From positions 1-25,804 of the forward strand of contig CAMBSS010000044.1 of assembly GCA_945870465.1 (NCBI GenBank): a stretch of 25,804 nucleotides of DNA. Reading direction: 5' to 3'. The stretch is from Bordetella parapertussis. Its GTDB lineage: Bacteria; Pseudomonadota; Gammaproteobacteria; Burkholderiales; SG8-41. The notes beneath the pieces were generated by a model, which was not told the origin of the DNA, ran no database searches, and saw nothing but the letters and a program-made list of their open reading frames with translations. Shown here in pieces: positions 14,691 to 22,573 of the stretch (position 1 is its first letter; every line of letters starts with the position of its first letter). Position numbers and translations under genes: made by a program.

Positions 14691-15707
14691 ATGTCCCGCG
14701 CTTCCTGTCAGCGCCGCTGCACGATGGCCGTGCGCCAGTTCTTTCTGTGCGCAACGATATTCGCCGCGGCCGGCACGCATGCCGCTCAATCGACGAACGC
14801 GGCGAACGCCGGAAGTTTTCCGCAGAAGCCGATACGCCTGATCGTGCCTTTCGCGCCGGGCGGCGGCACGGATTTTGTCGCGCGGCTGATCGGACAAAAA
14901 CTCACCGAAACCCTGGGCCAGATGGTGATCATCGACAATCGCGCCGGTGCGAGCGGAACCATAGGCGCCGACCTCGTGGCGAAAGCCGCCCCCGACGGCT
15001 ACACGATAGGCGCGATTTCGGCCGAACAGGCGATTTTCTCCAACGTGCGCAAGATGCCGTACGATCTCGTTGCCGACTTCGCGCCCATTACGCAAAGCAC
15101 CACGCAGTTTTACGTTCTTGTCGCGCATCCCGGTATCGCCGCCGCGACTGTCACCGAATTGATCGGCGTGGCCAAGGCCAGCGGCGGGCGTTTCAATTTC
15201 GGCACATCGGCGTGGAGCGTGGGCCATCTCGCAGGGGAACTGTTCAAGCTGCGCGCCGGCGTGAATATGACCCATATTCCATTCAAGGGCACCGCGCCGG
15301 CAATCGCGGCCCTGCTGGGCGGCGAGATCTCGCTGATGTTTTCGACGGCGCCGCCCGCCGTGCCGCTCATCAAGGCAGGGCGTCTGCGCGCCTTCGGCAT
15401 CACCGCGGCCAAGCGCTCGCCGCTGATGCCCGAACTGGCGACGATCGCTGAGTCAGGCCTGCCAGGCTTCGAAGCTACCGGCTGGAACGGCTTTCTCATA
15501 ACCGCCAGGGCGCCCCAGCCCATCGTGGCAAAACTTCAGCGCGAAATCGTGCGTATCCTCGGCATGCCCGATGTGCAGGAGCGTTATGCGCGCGCCGGCA
15601 TCGAGCCCGTGGGCGGTTCCTCCGAGTCGTTCGGCGCGCTTATCAGGGAGGAAATCGCGAAGTGGGGCAAGGTCGTGAAGTCAGCGAATCTCCGCGCCGA
15701 CGAATAA
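14691..15707 (+). CDS. Bug/TctC-family TTT solute-binding protein
   Basis: This is the second receptor of the run, beginning about 20 nt after the SDR stop. Three starts are possible: GTG 14679, ATG 14691 and ATG 14724. None has a good Shine-Dalgarno sequence. ATG 14724 gives the most ordinary signal peptide and a 327-residue protein; I list 14691 as a middle choice (338 residues). The core is standard: F-P-Q-K-P-I-R-L-I-V-P, A-P-G-G-G-T-D-F-V-A-R, G-Q-M-V-I-I-D-N-R-A-G-A-S-G, A-P-D-G-Y-T-I, I-P-F-K-G-T-A-P-A, A-T-I-A-E-S-G-L-P-G-F-E, W-G-K-V-V-K-S-A-N-L-R-A-D-E. It differs clearly from the gene at 11407, so two ligands are likely. It ends only 15 nt before a convergent broken flavoprotein gene. 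Confidence 0.92.
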   Translation: MSRASCQRRCTMAVRQFFLCATIFAAAGTHAAQSTNAANAGSFPQKPIRLIVPFAPGGGTDFVARLIGQKLTETLGQMVIIDNRAGASGTIGADLVAKAAPDGYTIGAISAEQAIFSNVRKMPYDLVADFAPITQSTTQFYVLVAHPGIAAATVTELIGVAKASGGRFNFGTSAWSVGHLAGELFKLRAGVNMTHIPFKGTAPAIAALLGGEISLMFSTAPPAVPLIKAGRLRAFGITAAKRSPLMPELATIAESGLPGFEATGWNGFLITARAPQPIVAKLQREIVRILGMPDVQERYARAGIEPVGGSSESFGALIREEIAKWGKVVKSANLRADE

Positions 15708-15722
15708 ATCCCCGGCCGTCAG

Positions 15723-16183
15723 TCAGCGCGGCGGATTGAACACGCCCTTGCGATGAAAATATACGATGCTCGCCGCGGCGCGCATGGGTTTGGTGCCCAG
15801 CAGCAGATTGAACGCCGCGTCGCTCTGGAAATGGTCGAACGCGAAACGCAGCAGGCGCTTGAGGCGGAAGGCCGGCGCATCAGTTCGGGCGTATCGGTCG
15901 CCAGGAAATAGTAGCCGGGAGCGGAAAGATCGACGTGCCGCATGTTGGGCGCATACAAACGCACGCCATCGATGCGGCGCACGATTTCGCCGGGCAATCC
16001 GTCGAGCAATGCAACCTCGCCTATCGCGTCTTTCACGATGATGCCGGTGGTATGCAGTTTGCTTCCCGCATCTGTCTTGCGTTCCAGCACGCAGACGTTC
16101 ATGCCTTCGCGCGCCAGTTCGGCCGCGCAGGCATTGCCCGCGAAGCTCGCGCCGACTATCGTGCAGTCGGTCTGCTGCGACAA
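15723..16183 (-). pseudogene. FAD-dependent oxidoreductase (geranylgeranyl-reductase-like), internally deleted
   Basis: The first 110 or so residues are intact flavoprotein: the dinucleotide fold is C-T-I-V-G-A-S-F-A-G-N-A-C-A-A-E-L with V-C-V-L-E-R-K after strand 2, then K-L-H-T-T-G-I-I-V. After Y-Y-F-L-A-T-D-T-P-E-L-M-R the frame loses sense at about position 15870. In the next frame a normal-looking C-terminal end appears: L-L-R-F-A-F-D-H-F, then A-F-N-L-L-L-G-T-K-P and Y-F-H-R-K-G-V-F-N-P-P-R, with a stop at 15723-15725. A complete relative has about 380-400 residues, so more than 200 codons were deleted, leaving the two ends fused out of frame. The original frame reads on to 15719. The gene cannot make an active enzyme. 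Confidence 0.8.
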
Positions 16184-16211
16184 GACATTCTCTGCGGATT
16201 ACGTCGGGGAC

Positions 16212-17873
16212 TTACGAACTGCACGACAGCGCGGAGCAGCCGGCCTTGTGGCGCGCCCATTCGGGACGCCGGTCGGCAAGTTCGTCGTGCTGCGGCTGCT
16301 CGTCGTAGGGATGCTGCAGCACGCTCATCAGGCGATCCATCACCGAAGCGTCGCCTTCAGCGAGGGCGTCGATGGCGAGCTGCGCGAGATAGTTGCGCAG
16401 CACGTATTTCGGATTGACGCGGTTCATGCGTTCGACGCGCGCCGGTACCGTATCGTGTTTTACGCGTTCAATGTAGCGGCGCAGCCATGCGGCGATACGG
16501 CCGGCGTGGGCTGGCGCGAATGCTGCGTCGGAATAAAATGCACGACGTAAAGGTTCGATGAGGGCGTCATCACTCATCGTGCCGTCCACCGGCACTTTGG
16601 CAAGCAGGCGAAAAAACAAAGTGAAGTCGGTCTCGACGGCTGTCAGCAGTTCGAACAGATCATCTTTTAATTGCATGTCGTCCGGTTGTGCGGGTGCGCT
16701 GAGCCCAAGTTTCTCGTCGAGCGCGGCTTGCCAGCTGTTCTGGAATACGTCGGCGTAAACCCCTAGCGCGCTTTCGAGCGGCGCTTTGTCTTCGATCAGC
16801 GGATACAGCGTATTGGCGAGCTGCGACAGGTTCCAGTGCGCGATCTGCGGCTGATTTCCGTAGCAGTAGCGCCGGCCTTCGGCGTCTGTCGTGTTTGGCG
16901 TCCACGAGGGATCGTAGCCTTCGAGCCAGCCGTAGGGCCCGTAGTCTATGGTGAGTCCGAGTATCGACATGTTGTCGGTGTTCATCACGCCATGCACGAA
17001 GCCCACGCGCATCCAGTCGACGATCATCAGCGCGGTGTGCCGGCAGATCTCTTCGAACCAGCGCGCGTAAACATCGCGCGAGGATCCCGCGCCGGACAGC
17101 GTCTCCTTCGAGGTCGTGCCCAGTTCCGGATAGTGCGTGGTGATCACGTAGTCTGCGAGCAGTTTGAGCGTAGCGAGTTCTTTATGCGCCGTAAGTATCT
17201 GAAAATTGCCGAAACGCACAAAGGATGGCGCGACGCGGCACACCACCGCGCCGGGCTCGGCCTCGGGGTTGCCGTCGTAAAACATGTCGCGCACGACGGT
17301 CGCGCCGGTAGCTGCCAGGCTCAGCGCGCGCGTGGTCGGCACGCCGAGATGATGCATCGCCTCGCTACACATGAATTCGCGCACCGAAGAACGCAGCACG
17401 GCGCGGCCATCAGCGCTACGCGAGTACGGCGTCAGTCCTGCGCCTTTCAGTTGCAATTCATAACGCGCGCCGCGCGCGCTGACAGTTTCAGCAAGCGTGA
17501 TCGCGCGGCCATCGCCGAGCTGTCCCGCCCAATGTCCGAACTGATGCCCGCCGTAACGCGCCGCGTAAGGCTGCATGCCATCCAGCACGCGATTGCCGGC
17601 CAGAACTTCAACTGCGGGCCCGGTTGGTGAAGCTGGACGTGCGACGCCGAGCATTGCGCCAACATCATCGGACCAACCGAGCAATCGCGGCGCGGGTACC
17701 GCAGTCGGCTCGACCCGCGTATAGGAAGCGTTGCGCACAGCACGTGGCACGTTGGTCAGCACCGGATCGGCGGGCAATTCGCGCACGAACGTGTTCTCGA
17801 ATTCGAGGTCGCACAAATCGACGGGCGTGACAGCACGTTCAATTGAAGGCTGAACTTTTACGGCTCGTTTCAA
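16212..17873 (-). CDS. selO: Protein adenylyltransferase SelO (YdiU/UPF0061)
   Basis: This 553-residue pseudokinase-fold enzyme is known to transfer AMP from ATP to Ser, Thr or Tyr of proteins and to take part in oxidative-stress responses. Diagnostic blocks are Y-A-A-R-Y-G-G-H-Q-F-G-x-W-A-G-Q-L-G-D-G-R-A, Y-E-L-Q-L-K-G-A-G-x-T-P-Y-S-R, and H-G-V-M-N-T-D-N-M with I-D-Y-G-P-Y-G nine residues on. These supply the catalytic Asp and the metal-binding Asn and Asp. The C-terminus, A-G-C-S-A-L-S-C-S-S, holds the conserved cysteine that pairs with another for redox control (selenocysteine in animals). The start is TTG at 17873 with GGGAG 5 nt upstream. An in-frame TGA lies immediately before it, so no longer start is possible, and the first internal family match is L-E-F-E-N-T-F-V-R-E-L-P. 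Confidence 0.96.
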   Translation of the reverse strand: MKRAVKVQPSIERAVTPVDLCDLEFENTFVRELPADPVLTNVPRAVRNASYTRVEPTAVPAPRLLGWSDDVGAMLGVARPASPTGPAVEVLAGNRVLDGMQPYAARYGGHQFGHWAGQLGDGRAITLAETVSARGARYELQLKGAGLTPYSRSADGRAVLRSSVREFMCSEAMHHLGVPTTRALSLAATGATVVRDMFYDGNPEAEPGAVVCRVAPSFVRFGNFQILTAHKELATLKLLADYVITTHYPELGTTSKETLSGAGSSRDVYARWFEEICRHTALMIVDWMRVGFVHGVMNTDNMSILGLTIDYGPYGWLEGYDPSWTPNTTDAEGRRYCYGNQPQIAHWNLSQLANTLYPLIEDKAPLESALGVYADVFQNSWQAALDEKLGLSAPAQPDDMQLKDDLFELLTAVETDFTLFFRLLAKVPVDGTMSDDALIEPLRRAFYSDAAFAPAHAGRIAAWLRRYIERVKHDTVPARVERMNRVNPKYVLRNYLAQLAIDALAEGDASVMDRLMSVLQHPYDEQPQHDELADRRPEWARHKAGCSALSCSS

Positions 17874-17878
17874 TCATG

Positions 17879-17883
17879 CTCCC
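17879..17883 (-). promoter_or_regulatory. selO: Ribosome-binding site supporting the TTG start of selO
   Basis: GGGAG on the minus strand lies 5 nt before the TTG at 17873. An ATG at 17877 is in a different frame. Confidence 0.55.
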
Positions 17884-18019
17884 GAAAAGAACAACGACAG
17901 CCAGAGCTATCGCACACAAATTGCATGGATGGCGGTGCGGCCGGATGGTTATCCGGCTTCGCGCTGCCGATAGAAATAGACCAGTTGCTTGCGACTGAGT
18001 TGCCGCGCCGTGCGTTATT

Positions 18020-18949
18020 TCAGCCGACGACTTCCATCTGAAAATCGCTCTTGCTCGCTGAGCAATCCGGGCAGGTCCACGTTTCGGGCACGTCTTCCCA
18101 GCGCGTTCCGGCAGCGACGCCTTCGTCCGGCATGCCTTTGGCTTCGTCGTATGTGAATGCACACAACATGCATTGCCAGACGCGATGCTGCGGCGATTTC
18201 GCGGCTACGGCGTCATTCGCGGCGGCAGGCGCCTCGCGGCGCGGATAGTTGAGGACGATCGCTTCGAGACCTTCAGAGCCGGCGGTGATCTGCCACGCGC
18301 CTTCATGCGTTTTCACGAAAGCGACGGCGAGGCCTTTGTATTCGCGGTCCTGGTAGGAGAGGCTGCCTTTGGTGACGATGATGTGCTGACCGCCGGTTTG
18401 CGACGGGTCGGGTAGGATCACTGCGGCATTCGGTGCCATGCTCAGCGAAAATGCCGCGAGGCCGCGCTCGTCCTTGATCTGCGTAAACGGGCGCAGGCTC
18501 ACGTCGCCGCTGCGCGTGAAGTCGGGCGCTTCAGTGACCTGCCATGGTTTGCGGTCAGCGACTGCGACGAGCTTTTCGCGGGAGTCCGAGATGTATTGCG
18601 CGCCCGGGTCTTTGCGCGCGCGCAGCGTGAGAAAGCCCAGCCCGTCGGCGCCGAAGTTGATCGGGCCGTACGGCGTGTAAGCGCGCGAGAAATGCACTGC
18701 GTGGATCGAAAGCTTGTGCTTGCCGAGCACGCCGCCGCCGCTGACCACGACCTGGAACTGGTCGTTTTCATGGTAGTGCGGACGGATGACGCGTTCGTGA
18801 TTGCCTTCGACCAGAAAGCCCATCGGCTCTTCCGCCAAGTTAGTGCCTTCCGGATACGTCAGGAAGTTGGTGCGCCAGCCCTTGCCGACTGGTAATTCGC
18901 GCACCAGGCGATTGGCTTTTACATCATCGTAGGAAGCGATTTTCGGCAT
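18020..18949 (-). CDS. Cupin-like protein with C-terminal rubredoxin domain
   Basis: This 309-residue protein has two parts. Residues 1 to about 235 look like a two-domain cupin: R-P-H-Y-H-E-N-D-Q-F-Q-V-V-V-S-G-G-G carries the H-x-H of the first cupin motif, and a second beta-rich half follows (P-D-P-S-Q-T-G-G-Q-H-I-I-V-T-K-G). After an alanine-rich linker (about 237-252), residues 257-309 form a complete rubredoxin: Cys260-M-L-C263, Y-D-E-A-K-G-M-P-D-E-G, G-T-R-W-E-D-V-P-E-T-W, Cys293-P-D-C296, K-S-D-F. Rubredoxins hold one iron on four cysteines and pass single electrons. A cupin fused to its own electron donor suggests an iron-dependent oxygenase or redox sensor. It has no signal peptide. 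It lies just upstream of selO on the same strand, with about 146 nt between them. Confidence 0.9.
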   Translation of the reverse strand: MPKIASYDDVKANRLVRELPVGKGWRTNFLTYPEGTNLAEEPMGFLVEGNHERVIRPHYHENDQFQVVVSGGGVLGKHKLSIHAVHFSRAYTPYGPINFGADGLGFLTLRARKDPGAQYISDSREKLVAVADRKPWQVTEAPDFTRSGDVSLRPFTQIKDERGLAAFSLSMAPNAAVILPDPSQTGGQHIIVTKGSLSYQDREYKGLAVAFVKTHEGAWQITAGSEGLEAIVLNYPRREAPAAANDAVAAKSPQHRVWQCMLCAFTYDEAKGMPDEGVAAGTRWEDVPETWTCPDCSASKSDFQMEVVG

Positions 18950-19080
18950 GGCAGTATCCTCATGGCGGAAAGTAATGGCTAGGCAGCCATTTTACGCCAG
19001 TCTGCGCGGTGCTCCAAGCCGTTGCCGCGTGCCGCTGTTGCGCGACAAGAACCAATTAAAACGCAATACCGAAAAGCAAC

Positions 19081-19192
19081 CGCCGATTAACGCCGATAAA
19101 GTTCCAGACCCGGCGCCGAACCAACGTCACTCTTTTGTGCTTATCGGCGTTAATCGGCGTTCATCGGCGTTCATCGGCGTTCATCGGCGGTT
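19081..19192. repeat. Stem-loop repeat with tandem ATCGGCGTTC units
   Basis: Five tandem 10-bp units run 19143-19192 (ATCGGCGTTA, then three exact ATCGGCGTTC, then ATCGGCGGTT). The complementary sequence CGCCGATTAACGCCGATAAA stands upstream at 19081-19100, so the RNA could form a long hairpin with a 40-nt loop. It lies between the 3' end of guaC and the promoter side of the cupin-rubredoxin gene. Repeats of this CGCCGAT/ATCGGCG type occur scattered in betaproteobacterial genomes (recalled knowledge). Confidence 0.75.
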
Positions 19193-19215
19193 CCAAAATG
19201 TTTTGGAAGCAGCTC

Positions 19216-20256
19216 TTAATTTCCGGAGAAGACCTCGTTGGTCTGCATGCCGGCGCGCACGAACGTGGTGCGCTTGGTCAGTTCTTTCAGCGTGCGCGCG
19301 CCGACGTAGGTGCAGGCGGAGCGCAGGCCGCCCAACACGTCCTGCAGCGAGTTGGCGACCGGGCCGCGGTATGGCACGAGTACCTCTTTGCCTTCGGACG
19401 CGCGGTAGTGCGCGACGCCGCCCGAATATTTTTCCATCGCGGTGCGCGAGCTCATGCCGTAGAAACGCTTGAACTTGCCGCTGTCCTGCTCGACCACGTC
19501 GCCCATGCACTCGTCGTGGCCGGCGAGCATGCCACCCAGCATCACGAAGTCGGCCCCGCCGCCGAACGCTTTAGCAACATCGCCGGGTGAAGTGCAGCCG
19601 CCATCCGCGCAAATGCGGCCGCCGAGACCGTGCGCGGCATCGGCGCATTCGATCACCGCCGACAACTGCGGATAGCCGACGCCCGTCATGCTGCGCGTGG
19701 TGCACACCGAGCCGGGGCCGATGCCGACCTTGACGATGTCGGCGCCGGACAGGATCAGTTCTTCGGTCATTTCGCCGGTCACGACGTTGCCGGCCATTAC
19801 GGTGATCTTCGGATAGGTCTCGCGAAAGCGCGCGACGAAATCGACGAAGCTCTCGGTATAGCCGTTGGCGACGTCTATGCACACGTAACGCACCGCGCTG
19901 CCAGCCCGCCGCATGACGCTGGCGAATTTTTCGCGGTCGTGCTTGGTGATGCCCATCGAATAAAACGCGTTGGACTTGGTCTTCAGCGTCTTGAAGAACG
20001 CGACGAGCTCATCGACGCCGTAGTGCTTGTGCAGCGCGACTGAGAGGCCGGACTTCGCGAACGCACGCGCCATCTCGAAGGTGCCCACCGTGTCCATGTT
20101 CGACGCGATGATCGGCACGCCGTCGAAGCTGTTGCTGGCATGCTTGAAAGTGAATTTACGCGTGATGTCGACTTCCGCGCGCGACGGCAACGCCGAGCGT
20201 TTGGGGCGGATCAGTACGTCCTTGAAGTCGAGCTTGATCTCATGGTCTATATGCAT
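19216..20256 (-). CDS. guaC: GMP reductase
   Basis: This enzyme converts GMP to IMP and ammonia with NADPH, in purine salvage. The 346 residues match the E. coli-type GuaC (347) closely: [13 protein letters not shown] at the start, [34 protein letters not shown], and the active-site loop V-G-I-G-P-G-S-V-C185-T-T-R, with Cys185 as the nucleophile. The tail [23 protein letters not shown] is diagnostic, and there are no CBS domains, which excludes IMP dehydrogenase. The ATG at 20256 gives the family N-terminus; the open frame runs further upstream without family sequence. The Shine-Dalgarno sequence is weak. The aminotransferase diverges 112 nt away. Confidence 0.97.
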   Translation of the reverse strand: MHIDHEIKLDFKDVLIRPKRSALPSRAEVDITRKFTFKHASNSFDGVPIIASNMDTVGTFEMARAFAKSGLSVALHKHYGVDELVAFFKTLKTKSNAFYSMGITKHDREKFASVMRRAGSAVRYVCIDVANGYTESFVDFVARFRETYPKITVMAGNVVTGEMTEELILSGADIVKVGIGPGSVCTTRSMTGVGYPQLSAVIECADAAHGLGGRICADGGCTSPGDVAKAFGGGADFVMLGGMLAGHDECMGDVVEQDSGKFKRFYGMSSRTAMEKYSGGVAHYRASEGKEVLVPYRGPVANSLQDVLGGLRSACTYVGARTLKELTKRTTFVRAGMQTNEVFSGN

Positions 20257-20368
20257 GGGGATATGAAACAGGAAGGTGTCGGCGCCAGCATCCGCCACGG
20301 CCGTGTTGCCGTCAAGCCGGGGTTTGCGGGGCGGCGACGGGCGCGGCAAGGTCGAGTAAAATCAATGC

Positions 20369-21589
20369 ATGGATACTCGAGACAAAGAAACATCACCGGT
20401 ATGGCAGTTTTCGGCGCGGGCGCAGGCGCTGACGGGTTCGGCGATACGCGATATCGTCAAAAAAATCAGCCAGCGGCCGGAAGTCATTTCCTTCGCCGGC
20501 GGGCTGCCGTCGCCCTCGACTTTCCCGGTCGACACGATACGCGCCGCGTTCGATAAAGTGCTGTCGCGCGAAGGCAAGGCGGCGTTGCAGTATTCGCCTA
20601 CCGACGGCTACGCGCCGCTGCGGGCGTGGATCGCCGACACGCTTTCCACCAACGGCGCGCGCATAACTCCCGAACAGGTGTTGATGGTGTCGGGTTCGCA
20701 GCAGGGCCTCGACCTTTTGGGCAAGGTGCTCATCAATGAAGGCGACCCGGTCATCGTCGAGACCCCGACCTACGTCGGCGCCCTGCACGCAATGGGCATC
20801 TACGCGCCGCGCTTCGTTTCGATCCCGATGGATGAAGAGGGCCTCAATCCTGCCGCGTTGCCGGATGTGATGAAACGCTGCGGCGGCCGCGCAAGCTTCC
20901 TCTATGCGATACCGACGTTTCAGAATCCGACCGGTCGGACTTTGTCGCACGCACGCCGCGTCGCGTTGGTGGAGCAGGCAGCGCGGCACCAGTTGTTGGT
21001 GGTGGACGATGATCCGTACCGTCTGCTCGATCACGCCGGCACGACCTATCAGACGTTATTGTCGATGAGTCCCGATGCAGTGGTGCACCTGGGGTCGTTC
21101 TCGAAAATACTCGCGCCCGGTATTCGTCTCGGCTACGTGGTCGCGCCGCTCGCCCTCGCGCAAAAGCTTGAGCAGGCGAAGCAGGGCGCCGATCTGCATA
21201 CGTCCACGCTGACGCAAATGATGGCGTACGAAGTCATCAAGGATGGTTTTCTCGACACCCACTTGCCCGCGAGCCGCAAAATTTACGCAGCGCAGTGCGC
21301 GGCCATGCTGCAGGCGATGGAGCAGCATTTTCCGCGCGGCGCCACGTGGACAAAGCCGACTGGCGGCATGTTCGTGTGGGCGACGCTGCCCGCCGGCATC
21401 GATGCCGCGCAGATGCTCGATGCCGCGCTCAATGAAAACGTGGGTTACGTGCCGGGCGGCCCGTTTTTCGCGGAAGCGCCGAGCCCGAATACGATGCGGC
21501 TCAGTTTTGCCACTGTCACGCCCGAGAAAATGCGCGAAGGCATAGCGCGGCTCGGCAAAGTCATCGCCGCCAGCCAGGCGGTGGAATAA
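20369..21589 (+). CDS. PLP-dependent aminotransferase, class I/II (2-aminoadipate/LysN-like)
   Basis: This 406-residue cytoplasmic fold-type I transaminase has the PLP-binding lysine at Lys246 in G-S-F-S-K-I-L-A-P-G-I-R-L-G-Y. Other cofactor contacts are S-G-S-Q-Q-G-L-D (108-115), Asn186 in Q-N-P-T-G, and Asp214 with Tyr217 in D-D-D-P-Y-R. The substrate carboxylate arginine lies in N-T-M-R-L-S-F. The N-terminal V-I-S-F-A-G-G-L-P-S-P and L-Q-Y-S-P-T-D-G-Y are typical of the LysN / 2-aminoadipate / aromatic subgroup related to the MocR aminotransferase domain. It has no DNA-binding domain. Such enzymes often have a broad range (aromatic, leucine, aminoadipate), so the substrate is not fixed. 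It is probably a single-gene unit or shares a transcript with the membrane protein 49 nt downstream. Confidence 0.93.
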   Translation: MDTRDKETSPVWQFSARAQALTGSAIRDIVKKISQRPEVISFAGGLPSPSTFPVDTIRAAFDKVLSREGKAALQYSPTDGYAPLRAWIADTLSTNGARITPEQVLMVSGSQQGLDLLGKVLINEGDPVIVETPTYVGALHAMGIYAPRFVSIPMDEEGLNPAALPDVMKRCGGRASFLYAIPTFQNPTGRTLSHARRVALVEQAARHQLLVVDDDPYRLLDHAGTTYQTLLSMSPDAVVHLGSFSKILAPGIRLGYVVAPLALAQKLEQAKQGADLHTSTLTQMMAYEVIKDGFLDTHLPASRKIYAAQCAAMLQAMEQHFPRGATWTKPTGGMFVWATLPAGIDAAQMLDAALNENVGYVPGGPFFAEAPSPNTMRLSFATVTPEKMREGIARLGKVIAASQAVE

Positions 21590-21638
21590 GCGCCGCGCCG
21601 CAGCGCGTGGCTCGACATAAGAAACCGGGGAGTTCCAC

Positions 21639-22436
21639 ATGAGCACGAGAATATTTTTCGACTGGGTGGCGGAAATTTCGTTGTGGCTGGCGTCGCAGGG
21701 TTTTTTGGTTACCTTTGTCGTCGTCCTGATTCCCTATCTCTTCATTACATTCCCGGTGCAGAACGTCATCCGGCGGCTGCTCAAGAAGAACGACATGGAG
21801 AACAACGATTTCGTCTACCCGATGGTCTCCGGCATCCTGAACGGCGTGACCGGCCTGACGCTTGCGTTCGTGGTGGTCACCCTGCTCAACCATCATCGCG
21901 AGCAGGACGCCATCCTCAAGAAGGAGGCGCAGGCGATCGAGAACATTCACATGGACCTCAAGCACGACGCAAAGATGATGCGCGAAGCCGAGCGTGCGCT
22001 GGTGCTCTACGTGCAGACTGTCGCGACCATGGAGTTCAACCAGGAGAGCCGCCAGCAGGGCTCTGAAGACGCGGTCAAGCATATCGACGAGATTTACAAG
22101 ATCTGCATGGGCATCAAGGACCCGCTGGTGCGCTCGCACGCCATGGGCGAGTTGGCCAATCTCAGCGCGTTCAGGCACCAGCGGCTGTCGGGCACTTTCA
22201 AGAGTTCGATCCATCCGGGCCTGTGGGTGACGGTCTATCTGCTCACCATCCTGACCCTGATCAATCTCATCATGTTCAACTCCAAGCGCAGCGGCTATAT
22301 TTCGGTGTCCCTGGCCTCGGTGGCCTACGCGCTGATCATGACGCTGGCGAACCAGCTCGAATACCCGTACGTGGGGCCGCTGTCGGTCTCGATCGACCCG
22401 CTTTACCTGCTGCTGCAGAAGTATGAAAACCCGTGA
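21639..22436 (+). CDS. DUF4239-like (bestrophin-like) membrane protein
   Basis: This 265-residue protein has four hydrophobic segments: about 20-41, 62-84, 186-208 and 214-233. A long soluble helical region lies between the second and third, rich in charged residues and including Q-D-A-I-L-K-K-E-A-Q-A-I-E-N-I. The C-terminal signature L-E-Y-P-Y-V-G-P-L-S-V-S-I-D-P-L is like the ending of DUF4239 proteins, which resemble bestrophin channels in layout. GGGGAG (21627-21632) lies 6 nt before the ATG. Function in bacteria is not established; anion conductance is speculation. The gene precedes a bufferin-like gene by 137 nt on the same strand, though that gap is large enough for a separate promoter. 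Confidence 0.72.
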   Translation: MSTRIFFDWVAEISLWLASQGFLVTFVVVLIPYLFITFPVQNVIRRLLKKNDMENNDFVYPMVSGILNGVTGLTLAFVVVTLLNHHREQDAILKKEAQAIENIHMDLKHDAKMMREAERALVLYVQTVATMEFNQESRQQGSEDAVKHIDEIYKICMGIKDPLVRSHAMGELANLSAFRHQRLSGTFKSSIHPGLWVTVYLLTILTLINLIMFNSKRSGYISVSLASVAYALIMTLANQLEYPYVGPLSVSIDPLYLLLQKYENP

Positions 22437-22573
22437 CGGCTTGAATCCAGTTGCGCGGCAACTCCGTAGATAGTGCTGGTATCATTTGCGCACAGGCTGG
22501 GCCGGGGTAAGGAAATGTCCTGTACGCCGACCAAGCATGTTGCGCGTTACTCCAATACTTAACAGGAGGTTCC

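Noticed and set aside
17960..18016. Minus-strand reading A-R-Q-L-S-R-K-Q-L-V-Y-F-Y-R-Q-R-E-A-G between selO and the cupin-rubredoxin gene
   Set aside because: It looks like a natural protein end, but a stop codon lies directly before it and there is no start, so at most it is a tiny relic. I could not match it to a family.
19216..20256. IMP dehydrogenase (guaB) as the identity
   Set aside because: The protein lacks CBS domains, has the length of GMP reductase and matches GuaC-specific blocks throughout.
20369..21589. MocR-type transcription regulator
   Set aside because: Only the aminotransferase domain is present; no winged-helix DNA-binding domain precedes it.
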